Assembly (NCBI GenBank): GCA_963752915.1 | Contig: CAVVZZ010000002.1 | Location: forward strand, 124,001 to 188,000 | DNA from: DATJPR01 sp963752915 | GTDB taxonomy: Bacteria > Bacteroidota > Ignavibacteria > UBA10030 > UBA6906 | Reading direction: 5' to 3' | DNA length: 64,000 bases | Shown here: in pieces, positions 17,210-25,867 of the stretch | Position numbering within the stretch: the stretch's first letter is position 1 | Layout of the letters: each line of letters starts with the position of its first letter | Notes under the pieces: model-generated | The model's input: only the letters and a program-made list of their open reading frames with translations | Database searches by the model: none | What the model was told of the DNA's origin: nothing | Program-made: the position numbers and the translations under genes

Positions 17210-17941
17210 CTATTCGTCTTCATGGATGTTGATCCACTCGCGTTTCAGCCGCGCAGTGACAATGTATTTCAGAAAGTCCGTCTTCTTTTCCATCTCTGCG
17301 ACGTTCTCCCCCTTCGTGATCAGGGCTCCGGTGGGGCAGACGAGGACGCACTTGCCGCATGCCGTGCACGATTCGGACTCACCCCACGGCTGGTTCATAT
17401 CGGCAATGATGGTGCAATGGATGCCGCGGTTCGCGATGTCCCACACGTGCGCGCCCTCCACCTCGTGACACACCCTGACGCAACGGTTGCACAGGACGCA
17501 CCGGTTGTGGTCCATGATGAAATCTTTGTGCGTGGCATCAACCGTCTTCCGCGGATACAAGTACGGGACCCGCGTGTGTGTCAGGCCGACCTCATAGGCC
17601 AGGTTCTGCAGCTCGCAGTGGTTGTTCACGATGCACACGGCGCACTGGTGGTTGCCTTCAGAGGCAAGGAACTCGATGATGGTCCGACGGTGCCGTTGCA
17701 GGCGCTCGGTATTGGTCCGGACGACCATCCCTTCCTGCGGCCGTGTTGTGCACGCCGGGAACAGCTTCGGGGATCCTTCGATTTCCACCAGGCAGAGCCT
17801 GCACGCGCCCACATCGGAAAGCCCGTCCAAATGGCAGAGCGTCGGAATCCGGATGCCGTGCTGAGTGGCAATTTCGAGAATGGACTCCTCGTCGTTCCCG
17901 CTGAGCTGTTCGCCATCGATTGTCAGAGTGAGAATTGCCAT
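17210..17941 (-). CDS. hoxU: Diaphorase Fe-S subunit HoxU
   Basis: This 243-aa protein is homologous to the N-terminal part of NuoG. It has a plant-type [2Fe-2S] domain (PTLCHLDGLSDVGACRLC then PACTTRP), a His-Cys region (HQCAVCIVNNHCELQ) and two C-terminal [4Fe-4S] motifs (CVLCNRCVRVCHE and CTACGKCVLVCPTGAL). It links HoxY to HoxF. The gene follows hoxF by 11 bases. Confidence 0.95.
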   Translation of the reverse strand: MAILTLTIDGEQLSGNDEESILEIATQHGIRIPTLCHLDGLSDVGACRLCLVEIEGSPKLFPACTTRPQEGMVVRTNTERLQRHRRTIIEFLASEGNHQCAVCIVNNHCELQNLAYEVGLTHTRVPYLYPRKTVDATHKDFIMDHNRCVLCNRCVRVCHEVEGAHVWDIANRGIHCTIIADMNQPWGESESCTACGKCVLVCPTGALITKGENVAEMEKKTDFLKYIVTARLKREWINIHEDE

Positions 17942-17952
17942 GAGCGTCCCTG

Positions 17953-19602
17953 TTATGCGTGCTGTATTCCGGAATCCTTGCCGGACGGGACGAACCCTTC
18001 CGACGGGATCAGGAGCTTTTCATATTCATGACGGAAAAACCGCAACGTGGATAGCACGGGGTTGGGAGCCGCCTGTCCGAGGCCGCAAAGACTGGTCTCT
18101 TTTACCATCGTGCAGAGTTCCTCCAGCAGCGCGAGATCCTCTTTTGTCCCCTTTCCCGCGCTGATTTTGTCAAGCAGTTTGAAGATGTGGACGGTCCCGA
18201 CCCTGCACGGGATGCATTTCCCGCACGACTCATCCATGCAAAAGTCCATAAAGTATTTCGCGACGTCGACCATTCCCGACGTTGAATCCATGACAATCAT
18301 GCCGCCGCTTCCCATTATGGAGCCCACCGTCGCGAGCGATTCATAATCCACGGGGAGATCGAGATGTTCCCGGGGGATGCAACCACCGGACGGACCTCCC
18401 GTCTGGGCGGCTTTGAATTCCGTCCCTTCCGGTGTCCCTCCGCCGATATCGAAGATGATCTTCCGCAGCGGGATGCCCATCGGGACTTCGATGAGGCCGG
18501 TATTCCGGATGTTTCCTGCAAGCGCGAAGACTTTTGTGCCCGTGCTCTTCGGCGTCCCGATGGAGGAGAACCAGGCGCTCCCCTTCCTGATGATCGGCGC
18601 GACGTTCGCGTAGGTCTCAACATTGTTGATGAGGGTTGGCTTGCCCCAGAGGCCGCGTTCGGATGGATACGGAGGCCGGGGACGCGGACGTCCGCGCTTG
18701 CCTTCGATCGACCTGAGCAATGCGGTCTCTTCGCCGCAGACAAATGCGCCTGCGCCGATGCGAAGATCGATCCGGAAGTTGAATTGCGATTCGAAGATCC
18801 TGTTGCCGAGAAGGCCGAGACGCTCCGCCTGTTTGATCGCCAGCCGGAGCCGGTCGATCGCCAGCGGATATTCCGCGCGCACATAGATGTATCCCTGATT
18901 CGCGCCCACCGCGTATCCGGCGATCGCCATTCCTTCAAGAACACGATGCGGGTCCCCTTCGAGAACCGATCGGTCCATGAATGCGCCGGGATCGCCTTCG
19001 TCGGCGTTGCACACGGCGTACTTCTGGTCGCCCTTGGCTTTCCGGACAATTCCCCATTTCAATCCGGTCGGATACCCGGCTCCGCCTCTGCCGCGAAGGC
19101 CGCTCTTGCGTACCTCCTCGATGACGTCCGGCGGCTGCATCTCGGTCACGACCTTTGCCAACGCCTCATAGCCGTCTGCAGCGATGTACTCTTCGATGCT
19201 TTCCGCATTGATCTTGCCGCAGTTCTCAAGGACGATCTTGTGCTGCGCCGCAAAGAACGGGGCATTGTTGTCAAGAAGATGATCGTCGATCTTCTTCCCT
19301 CGGACAAGATGGTCTTCGACGATCTTCCTGCCGGTCGCATCGTCGACCCGTTCGTACACGCTCCCGTCAGACGAAACCTTCACCAGGGGACCTTCACCGC
19401 AAAGGCCCATGCAGCCGGTCCCCAGCACCTCGACCTCTTTTTCGAGGCCGTGTTCTGTCAACGCCTTCTTGATGGCGTCGCGGGCGGCGAGACTGCCGCA
19501 GGAAACACATCCGGCGGCGGCGCAATAGAGTATGCGATCGCGAAACTTCTTTTGACGATTGCGCTCTTCCTCTGCAAGCTCACGCAGGTCTTCGACGGTC
19601 AT
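17953..19602 (-). CDS. hoxF: Diaphorase flavoprotein subunit HoxF (NuoF-like)
   Basis: The 549-aa product has an N-terminal thioredoxin-like [2Fe-2S] domain (Cys at CVSCG and GTGCMGLCGEG), then the NADH/FMN-binding core (GLRGRGGAGYPTGLKWG; FVCGEETALLRSIEG), an SLBB segment and the C-terminal [4Fe-4S] motif CGKCIPCRVG. It oxidises or reduces NAD(H), giving the complex its cofactor specificity. The ATG at 19602 overlaps the hoxE stop as ATGA; an upstream in-frame start at 19632 lies within hoxE. Confidence 0.95.
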   Translation of the reverse strand: MTVEDLRELAEEERNRQKKFRDRILYCAAAGCVSCGSLAARDAIKKALTEHGLEKEVEVLGTGCMGLCGEGPLVKVSSDGSVYERVDDATGRKIVEDHLVRGKKIDDHLLDNNAPFFAAQHKIVLENCGKINAESIEEYIAADGYEALAKVVTEMQPPDVIEEVRKSGLRGRGGAGYPTGLKWGIVRKAKGDQKYAVCNADEGDPGAFMDRSVLEGDPHRVLEGMAIAGYAVGANQGYIYVRAEYPLAIDRLRLAIKQAERLGLLGNRIFESQFNFRIDLRIGAGAFVCGEETALLRSIEGKRGRPRPRPPYPSERGLWGKPTLINNVETYANVAPIIRKGSAWFSSIGTPKSTGTKVFALAGNIRNTGLIEVPMGIPLRKIIFDIGGGTPEGTEFKAAQTGGPSGGCIPREHLDLPVDYESLATVGSIMGSGGMIVMDSTSGMVDVAKYFMDFCMDESCGKCIPCRVGTVHIFKLLDKISAGKGTKEDLALLEELCTMVKETSLCGLGQAAPNPVLSTLRFFRHEYEKLLIPSEGFVPSGKDSGIQHA

Positions 19603-20156
19603 GCTGCCACCTCCGCTGGCTGTTCCTGCCATTTCTTGATCCGGTCGACTGCACTGTCAGCAGTCAGCTTTCCCGCGACGTTATTGTCGACCACCGCAAC
19701 CGGGGCAAGCCCGCACGACCCTACACAGCGGGCGGACATCAGCGATACCTTGTTGTCGGCGGTCGTCTCTCCGAGTTTACAGTTGCAGTACTGTTCCACG
19801 GCTCTCTGAATCGCCTCCGCGCCTTTCACGTGGCATGCCGTCCCCGTGCAAAGCACAAATGTGTGCTCGCCCTTGGGCTTGAGCGCGAAAAAGTGATAGA
19901 ACGTCGCCACCCCGTACACCCGGCTCAGGGGGAGTTTCAATGATCGGGCGACATAGATCAGGAGATCGTTTTCGAGGAATCCGAAAATCCCCTGCGCTGC
20001 ATGGAGGACTTCGATCAGCGCGTCACCGCTGTTATGATGTTTCGTGATGGCGCGATCGAGCAGCTTGAATCGATTATCGCCGCTGGGATGCTGTAAAGGA
20101 GTATTCAATGGAGTGTTCGAATTGATGAGAGATCCGGTAACAGTTGCCGGGTGCAA
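19599..20156 (-). CDS. hoxE: Diaphorase small Fe-S subunit HoxE (NuoE-like)
   Basis: The NuoE-type protein has a helical N-terminal domain (LIEVLHAAQGIFGFL; LSRVYGVATFYHFF) and a [2Fe-2S] thioredoxin-like domain with ligands in LCTGTACHVKGA and SARCVGSCGLAPV. Its presence together with HoxFUYH points to a pentameric HoxEFUYH enzyme as in cyanobacteria. The start is unclear: no in-frame ATG or GTG exists before the conserved region. The first candidate is TTG at 20156, only about 14 bases after the predicted sigma54 transcription start and without a Shine-Dalgarno sequence; a second TTG is at 20108. Confidence 0.92.
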   Translation of the reverse strand: MHPATVTGSLINSNTPLNTPLQHPSGDNRFKLLDRAITKHHNSGDALIEVLHAAQGIFGFLENDLLIYVARSLKLPLSRVYGVATFYHFFALKPKGEHTFVLCTGTACHVKGAEAIQRAVEQYCNCKLGETTADNKVSLMSARCVGSCGLAPVAVVDNNVAGKLTADSAVDRIKKWQEQPAEVAA

Positions 20157-20180
20157 AGAAAGTCAGTGGATTAACCAATG

Positions 20181-20196
20181 TGCAATCGGCATGCCA
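20181..20196 (-). promoter_or_regulatory. Sigma54 (-24/-12) promoter upstream of hoxE
   Basis: On the minus strand TGGCATG-N4-TTGCA (20196 down to 20181) matches the sigma54 consensus TGGCACG-N4-TTGCA at 11 of 12 fixed bases, with the required ten bases between GG and GC. Predicted transcription start is near 20170, just before hoxE. It lies in the only sizeable gap (20157-20401) in the hydrogenase string. Sigma54 promoters need an AAA+ activator, whose site I cannot identify here. Confidence 0.72.
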
Positions 20197-20401
20197 CAGA
20201 AATTCGCAGATCCAGAGGACAATTGGCGGCAGGACTGGGTGAGCCTCGATCTCCTTTTCACAAATAGGAATTTTCGGCCGTTGCGAATGTCAGCAGTAAC
20301 GACTCGGAAAGATCGTTGGGAGATCCAGTGTCTCGATGGAAGATGCTTGGAAGAGCAGCGGAAGCGTACGGCCGGGTCGACCGGCCAGAGCATCACACGA
20401 C

Positions 20402-21067
20402 TCAGATCGCAGGGTTCGACGGCCGTGATTGCTGGACCAGCCATTGACACCATTCCTCCATCCCGGCGTTCGTCAGAGCGGAGGTCTCGAAGATCGTGAG
20501 ATGGGGATTGATCGAGAGAGCGTTCTTCCGGAGAACCTCCGGTCGGGCATTGATATATGGAACGAGGTCGATCTTGTTGATGAGAAGCACGCCCGCATTC
20601 CGGAACATCGCGGGGTACTTCAAGGGCTTGTCATCCCCTTCGGTCGTGCTCGCGACCACGACCTTCACATTCTCGCCCAGGTCATAGTTCGCCGGGCAGA
20701 CAAGGTTTCCGACGTTTTCGATCACGAGGAGATCAAGCTCGGAAAGCGGGATCGCTGCCAGTGCCTCGCGGACCAGGTTCGCTTCAAGGTGACACCCCCC
20801 ACGTGTTACGATTTGCACCGCAGGGATGCCGTAGCGTTCGATGCGCCGTGCATCGATGTCGGTTTGCACATCGCCCTCGACGACGGCAAGACGGACCTGC
20901 CCCTTGAGAAGCTCGATCGTCTTCTCCAGGATGGTGGTCTTCCCTGCCCCCGGAGAGCTTACCATATTAATGACGTACACGCCGTTCTCCGTGAACAGCG
21001 TCCTGTTCCGGAGCGCGACTTCATCATTCTTCTCCAGGACTTTTCGTTCGATCGTAAGGACACTCAT
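20402..21067 (-). CDS. hypB: Hydrogenase nickel-insertion GTPase HypB
   Basis: The 221-aa GTPase has a P-loop (SSPGAGKTTILEKT), the metal-site segment TRGGCHLEANLV, the NVGNLVCPANYD switch region and the NKIDL specificity motif. It drives nickel transfer, with HypA, into the HoxH precursor. It lacks the N-terminal His-rich nickel-storage stretch found in some HypB proteins. The ATG overlaps the hypA stop as ATGA. Confidence 0.96.
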   Translation of the reverse strand: MSVLTIERKVLEKNDEVALRNRTLFTENGVYVINMVSSPGAGKTTILEKTIELLKGQVRLAVVEGDVQTDIDARRIERYGIPAVQIVTRGGCHLEANLVREALAAIPLSELDLLVIENVGNLVCPANYDLGENVKVVVASTTEGDDKPLKYPAMFRNAGVLLINKIDLVPYINARPEVLRKNALSINPHLTIFETSALTNAGMEEWCQWLVQQSRPSNPAI

Positions 21068-21426
21068 GTGACACCCTCTTCCGCATCGTCCAGTTCAACT
21101 TCAAGAACGCGCATTTCCGTGCCGCCCGTGATCTCCCCTTCAGTACTCCCGCAGTGCGGGCACAGCATCATGCCATCGGCCGGAGTGGAGGTGGCACCGC
21201 AGGACCGGCAGCGTATCGTAAATGGAACCGTTTCGATGGCGAGGCGGGCACGGGTGAATGGAGACTCCGCGACGATGGCTTCAAAACAAAACTCCAACGA
21301 ATCGGCCACGATCCCTGCCTGCACGCCGACGACGACCTTGACCGTCCGGACGAGCGACCGCTCTTTCTGCGGGACATACCGCTCGACGATGGAAAGAATA
21401 TTCTCGGCAATGGAAAGCTCATGCAC
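21064..21426 (-). CDS. hypA: Hydrogenase nickel metallochaperone HypA
   Basis: HypA binds nickel through its N-terminal Met-His-Glu and carries a structural zinc site, here CRSCG...CPHCG near residues 73-97. Starting at the GTG at 21426 gives MHELSIAENIL, preserving the nickel-binding His2, and a normal length of 120 aa; GGTGAG lies about eight bases upstream. The GTG at 21438 overlaps the upstream stop (GTGA) but would put four residues before the His. I therefore prefer 21426, with moderate certainty about the start and high certainty about identity. Confidence 0.94.
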   Translation of the reverse strand: MHELSIAENILSIVERYVPQKERSLVRTVKVVVGVQAGIVADSLEFCFEAIVAESPFTRARLAIETVPFTIRCRSCGATSTPADGMMLCPHCGSTEGEITGGTEMRVLEVELDDAEEGVT

Positions 21427-21434
21427 GGAATTGC

Positions 21435-21911
21435 TCACCGTTCCTTTCCGTTCTCCTCCGGCGGCTGCCAGTCGATCCCATACCAGAGCACGTACCCGTC
21501 GCCGGCGTTGTCTTCGTCAAGGCTGACGTAGGTGTCCCCGCTCAACCACTGCCAGAAATTGGATTCGGTGACCTTGCCTTCGCCGAAGCGATCCGTCAGA
21601 TAGGACAGCAACGATGTGGTATTGTCGCGCCCGCGCGTCATGATCACGATCCCGGAGAATGCACCGTTGTTGAACTCGAATTCGCAGTCCTCCAGATCCG
21701 CCTTCCCAAGACTGTCGACCCGCACCTTCACCTGATCCGCCCGTTCATCCAACTCCGATGGTGAGAACGAACCCGTGCGCTCTATGCGCAGATACGGCGT
21801 TCCCCAGGGATATCCCGGGAAATCCGGTTTCGTTTGACTGCCGGCTGAGCACGTCAGACCCAGGACAACGATCAGAATCCGCGTAACCATGGAAGCTCGG
21901 GGAAACGCCAT
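21435..21911 (-). CDS. Small exported protein of unknown function upstream of hypA
   Basis: A 158-aa protein with an N-terminal hydrophobic signal (MVTRILIVVLGLTCSAGS after an eight-residue leader) and a mature part that opens with PDFPGYPWGTPYLRI and contains many aromatic residues. I do not recognise the family. The 'YPWGTP' opening recalls periplasmic proteins in which a WG pair precedes a strand-rich domain, but that is only an impression. The stop overlaps the hypA start region, so it may be cotranscribed with hypAB. ATG 21890 is an alternative start at the signal peptide. Confidence 0.7.
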   Translation of the reverse strand: MAFPRASMVTRILIVVLGLTCSAGSQTKPDFPGYPWGTPYLRIERTGSFSPSELDERADQVKVRVDSLGKADLEDCEFEFNNGAFSGIVIMTRGRDNTTSLLSYLTDRFGEGKVTESNFWQWLSGDTYVSLDEDNAGDGYVLWYGIDWQPPEENGKER

Positions 21912-22016
21912 GGTACGGTGCCGCCTATCCGAACCGCAGGAATATTTTCATCTCCCTCTCGCGGAATTACCCGGAACAAGCACGTTGTTGATCATTGTAG
22001 GGAACCCCGTCCTGAA

Positions 22017-22045
22017 TTGCAATTGGGCCAAAGCATCTCTATAAT
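22017..22045 (+). promoter_or_regulatory. Sigma70-type promoter of glnD
   Basis: TTGCAA (22017-22022), a 17-base spacer and a perfect TATAAT (22040-22045) lie 33 bases upstream of the glnD start codon; predicted start of transcription is near 22052. The region is divergent with the hypA-side gene at 21911. Confidence 0.75.
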
Positions 22046-22077
22046 TCCAACAGGCCAAAATTCCCATACCACTATCC

Positions 22078-24738
22078 ATGTCGACGACTGACAAAGCTTC
22101 TGCAGCGTTCAAGTCGCATCTGGACGCTGCGCGCGACGAGAACATCAGGGCTTTCCGTGCCGACCGCGACGGCATCGCCCTCTGCACCTCCATGACGCAG
22201 TCCATGGACCGGGCACTGGCTGAAGCGCATGCGCTTCTCCCCTCGTCCGACGGTGAGCGGATTGCGATTCTCGCGCTCGGGGGCTATGGACGCAACGAGC
22301 TGTTCCCCCATTCCGACGTCGATGTCATGATTCTTGTCCCCGAAGGGGAGAAAGGTTCTGGCTCGGGGTCCGTCGCAAAGGAATTTCTCCACCATCTCTG
22401 GAACGCGGGGCTCACTGTCGGGCACAGTGTCCGGACCATCGAGGAGGCGCTCATGCAGTACGGCGCCGCGATCGATGCCTGGATTTCGATGCTGGAATGC
22501 CGGCAGATCTGCGGGAACACGGCGCTCTACGACGGTCTTCGTGATGCGATTCGGAAGAAGATGCGCGCCTCCGATAAGCACTGGTTCATCGCTTCAACCC
22601 TCGAAGAAGCCAATGCACGGCATTCCCGCTACGGGAGCTCCGTGAAACTCCTGGAACCGAACGTCAAGAAGAGTGCTGGGGGCCTGCGCGACCTGCAAAC
22701 AGTCTACTGGTTGTACCGGGGATGCGAAGAGGGCTATCTGGACTTTCCGTCGCCCTCGAAACCGGCGACCGTGACGTTCTTGGACAGGCTGCACGAGGAT
22801 GGGGTTCTGAATGACGATACACACCAGTCCGCTGTCGCCGCGCTCGCGTTTCTCTTTCGCGTCCGCGGGGCGATCCACAGCGATCGCGATACGCCGAACG
22901 AAACCCTCGAGTATGCGCTCCAGCGAAGCGTTGCTGAACAACTCGGCTACAACGAGGAAGGCGGGCTGCGCTCCGTGGAAGTCTTTATGCGCGACTACTA
23001 CCGTCACGCCCGTACCGTCCATAGCCTGTTCCACAGACTCGGGGGCAGGTTTCATGAACAGTTGCTCCCCCCTCGACGGATCTGGAACCGCGGCAAGAAA
23101 GCGGGCAGCGCCTTTCGTCTGCGGGAGGACAAACTCGTTCTCGACGATCCATCAACGCCGCTGGCCTCTGCCGACCAGGTGCTCGAAGCGTTCGAACTCG
23201 CCGCGGGAAACGGGGCTGAGATTGACACGATCCTGCGAAGCGCGATCGAACACGCCTCCACACTGATCACCCCGGAAACAGGCGCAACACAAACAGGCGC
23301 CGCAACGCTCAGGAAGATCTTTCTCTCTTCCCGGGTCGGCCTGACACTCCGGGCCATGAATGACACCGGCATTCTCGGACGACTCGTCCCGGAGTTCGGC
23401 GACCTCATCGCCTTCTTCCAGCACAACGTCTACCACTACTACACCGCGGACGAACACACGCTGATCGCGCTGGCGAATGCGGAGGCGCTCCGCGACTCCC
23501 AGGGATTTCTCCACGAAGTCTTCCGGACGCTGCGCCACCGGGAATTGCTCTATCTCGCGACCTTCCTCCACGACATTGCAAAACCACTCGGGGTCTCCGA
23601 TCACGAGATTACCGGCGTGCCGATTGCGAAGAGCGTCGTGACACGCATGGGCTTCGCCGAGCTCGCCGACGATGTCGGATTTCTCGTCCGGCACCATCTG
23701 GCCATGGAACAGATCGCGTTCCGTCGGAACATCAACGACCCGGCGACGATCCGTGAGTTCGCGGGGAAGTTCGACAATCCGGCATTGCTGGAGTATCTCT
23801 ACCTGCTGACGTTCGCGGACCTTTCCGCGGTCAACCCCAGCGTCTGGACCGAATGGAAAGCGCTGATGCTTCAGGAGCTGTATCAGCGGACGTCGGAAGT
23901 CCTCCTTCGGAACCTGAAGGGGGAGGAAGTGGACCGGATGCACTCCGCGCGAAAGGAGGAAAAGAAGCTCGAGATTGTGCGGGAACTGCGTTCGGAATTC
24001 CCTGAAGCAAACATCATGAAACATCTGGACGGTATCCCGAATGCCGCGTACACCTCGGTGTTCTCCCCCGGCGAGATCGGCAGGCATCTCCGGCTTGGGA
24101 CACTGCGCGAAGGGGTCGACCTCCACTTCGAACACGGCGAGGGATGGACCGAAGTGACGATCATCGCACCCGACGCTCCCGGCGCGCTTTCGAAATTCTG
24201 CGCGGTCCTCGCAGCCAACGACGCCTCCATCTTCACCGCCGATATCTTTACCCGGGACGATGGAATTATCTTCGACCGCTTTCGCGTCCACGACATCTCT
24301 TCAGGAGGAGTGCTCACGCAGAAGAGCTGCACGAAGATTAAGGAAGACGTCCGGAACGTCCTGACCGGGGCACTCGAAATTGATCAGCTGTTCCTCGAGC
24401 ATCATCGGAAATGGAAACGGCGGCCGAAAAAGCCGGAGAATCCAAATATCCGGACGGATGTCCAGTTCGAGGATTCGCCCTCGTTCACGATCATCGACGT
24501 GTATGCCCCCGACCGGGTGGGGTTCCTGTACCGGGTGACCGAAGCGATATCGCGCGCCGGGCTGGATATCTTCTTCGCGAAAATTGCAACCCGGGTTGAC
24601 GGTATCGTGGATGCCTTCTATGTCCGGGAGCGCGCCACCGGTCTTCCCGTCACCGATCCGACGAGAAAGAATGACGTCACGCGTGGGATCATGTCCGCCC
24701 TGCAAAGCATGGCCCTCAGGGAATTGACGGGAGAATAA
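22078..24738 (+). CDS. glnD: [Protein-PII] uridylyltransferase/uridylyl-removing enzyme GlnD
   Basis: GlnD senses glutamine and modifies PII proteins. The 886-aa protein has all expected domains. The nucleotidyltransferase has the metal-binding GGYGRNELFPHSDVDVMIL (about residues 64-83). The helical PII-UTase domain follows, then the HD phosphohydrolase (FLHDIAKPLGVSDHE, about 494-510) and two C-terminal ACT domains (PGALSKFCAVLAAND; DRVGFLYRVTEAISRAGLDI). Length is normal. It starts at ATG 22078 after a clear promoter and is followed by murI with a three-base gap. No glnB or amtB is in the window. Confidence 0.95.
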   Translation: MSTTDKASAAFKSHLDAARDENIRAFRADRDGIALCTSMTQSMDRALAEAHALLPSSDGERIAILALGGYGRNELFPHSDVDVMILVPEGEKGSGSGSVAKEFLHHLWNAGLTVGHSVRTIEEALMQYGAAIDAWISMLECRQICGNTALYDGLRDAIRKKMRASDKHWFIASTLEEANARHSRYGSSVKLLEPNVKKSAGGLRDLQTVYWLYRGCEEGYLDFPSPSKPATVTFLDRLHEDGVLNDDTHQSAVAALAFLFRVRGAIHSDRDTPNETLEYALQRSVAEQLGYNEEGGLRSVEVFMRDYYRHARTVHSLFHRLGGRFHEQLLPPRRIWNRGKKAGSAFRLREDKLVLDDPSTPLASADQVLEAFELAAGNGAEIDTILRSAIEHASTLITPETGATQTGAATLRKIFLSSRVGLTLRAMNDTGILGRLVPEFGDLIAFFQHNVYHYYTADEHTLIALANAEALRDSQGFLHEVFRTLRHRELLYLATFLHDIAKPLGVSDHEITGVPIAKSVVTRMGFAELADDVGFLVRHHLAMEQIAFRRNINDPATIREFAGKFDNPALLEYLYLLTFADLSAVNPSVWTEWKALMLQELYQRTSEVLLRNLKGEEVDRMHSARKEEKKLEIVRELRSEFPEANIMKHLDGIPNAAYTSVFSPGEIGRHLRLGTLREGVDLHFEHGEGWTEVTIIAPDAPGALSKFCAVLAANDASIFTADIFTRDDGIIFDRFRVHDISSGGVLTQKSCTKIKEDVRNVLTGALEIDQLFLEHHRKWKRRPKKPENPNIRTDVQFEDSPSFTIIDVYAPDRVGFLYRVTEAISRAGLDIFFAKIATRVDGIVDAFYVRERATGLPVTDPTRKNDVTRGIMSALQSMALRELTGE

Positions 24739-24741
24739 TTC

Positions 24742-25576
24742 ATGACCAGCGATCGCCCTCTCGTGACTCCCGACCAGCGCGTCAGGCCCATCGGCGTGTT
24801 TGACAGCGGCATCGGGGGCCTGACGGTTGTCCGGGCCCTGAGTGAGCGGCTTCCCCATGAGAACATCGTCTACTTTGGAGACACGGCACGAGTTCCGTAC
24901 GGCCCGAAATCTCCGGAGGTCGTGCGCGAATATGCCGCGGACGACGTCGCCCTGTTGCTGCGTTCACGAGATCAAGATGGTCGTTGTGGCCTGCAACACC
25001 GTTTCCGCGGTCGCTCTCGATGTTGTCCAGAGACATGCCCGCGTCCCGGTTGTCGGCGTTATCGTCCCCGGCGCCGAAGCAGCCGTGCGAGTGACGAAGA
25101 AGAAACGGATCGGTGTGATCGGGACGTATGCAACGATCAACAGCAATTCCTATACGAATGCCCTGCGTCAATTGGACCCGGACGTTGAAGTGTTTTCACA
25201 GCCCTGTCCGCTTTTCGTTCCCCTCGCGGAAGAAGGGTGGATGGACCATCCGGTGACGCAAATGATCGCCCGGGAATACCTTTTTCCGTTGACACTTCAC
25301 AAGATCGACACCCTCATCATGGGTTGCACGCACTACCCGGTGCTGCGTGAGGCGATCGCAGCCGTGGTTGGGCCGTCGGTCATGCTCGTCGACTCAGGCG
25401 CTGCCACCGCCGAAGAAGTGGTCCGCACCCTCGAGGAGAAGAACCTGGTGAACCCAAGCAAACAACGCCCCAACCTTCAATTCTTTGTCAGCGATATTCC
25501 CGCAAAGTTCACCGAAGTCGGAGAACGCTTCCTCGGCCATACCCTTGGAAAGGTCAGGAAGATCGCGTTCGACTAG
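24742..25576 (+). CDS. murI: Glutamate racemase MurI, split by a +1 frameshift
   Basis: MurI converts L- to D-glutamate for peptidoglycan. The N-terminal frame shows IGVFDSGIGGLTVVRAL and YFGDTARVPYGPKS, then leaves register at about 24950-24972. The next frame continues with HEIKMVVVACNTVSA (first catalytic Cys) and later TLIMGCTHYPVL (second catalytic Cys) and ends at 25576. Removing one base joins both parts into about 277 aa, the normal size. MurI is usually essential, so a sequencing or assembly error is the simplest reading; decay after duplication is the alternative. Confidence 0.9.
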
Positions 25577-25579
25577 TGC

Positions 25580-25707
25580 CATTCCAACTAATTTTACCGA
25601 ATCCCGCAAGGCGGGATGAAGGTAAAATTACTGTTGGAATGAGCCTGCCCGCCGTCGAACGCCGTATGAGGCAGGCGGGCATCCCGACACGTTTCTTGTG
25701 TCGGGAT
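25580..25707. repeat. Nested palindromic element downstream of murI
   Basis: The gap 25577-25867 holds a chain of inverted repeats. Outer arms are CATTCCAAC plus TAATTTTACC (25580-25598), which pair with GGTAAAATTA and GTTGGAATG (25621-25641) except for a two-base bulge. Their loop holds a second hairpin, ATCCCGC-AAG-GCGGGAT (25601-25617). A GCCTGCC/GGCAGGC pair (25643-25649, 25670-25676) and a perfect 10-bp hairpin ATCCCGACAC/GTGTCGGGAT (25681-25707) follow. No gene is visible in it. It could be a MITE- or REP-like element, or a strong transcription stop after murI. From 25708 to 25867 I see nothing except the GAGGAG ribosome-binding site of the next gene. Confidence 0.8.
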
Positions 25708-25867
25708 CCAGCAAATGATACTTGGATAGGCACGAGTCGCCCTGACTGTCCCCCCCCGTGGAAATTGCATCACCCCTCGGAAAAGAGCCTTCCCCGGAGT
25801 ATTACTTATAGACGCCCTCCCGGCCAAGGTTCACCGCCATTCCTTTCCCACTTCCGGACGAGGAGCC

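Noticed and set aside
18364..19809. A 481-codon plus-strand frame opposite hoxF
   Set aside because: Composition and lack of motifs mark it as an antisense shadow of hoxF; the minus strand carries all the conserved Fe-S and flavin motifs.
20163..20453. A 96-codon minus-strand frame between hypB and hoxE
   Set aside because: It overlaps the hypB 3' end and the sigma54 promoter, has no recognisable motif and no good start; I treat the region as a promoter gap.
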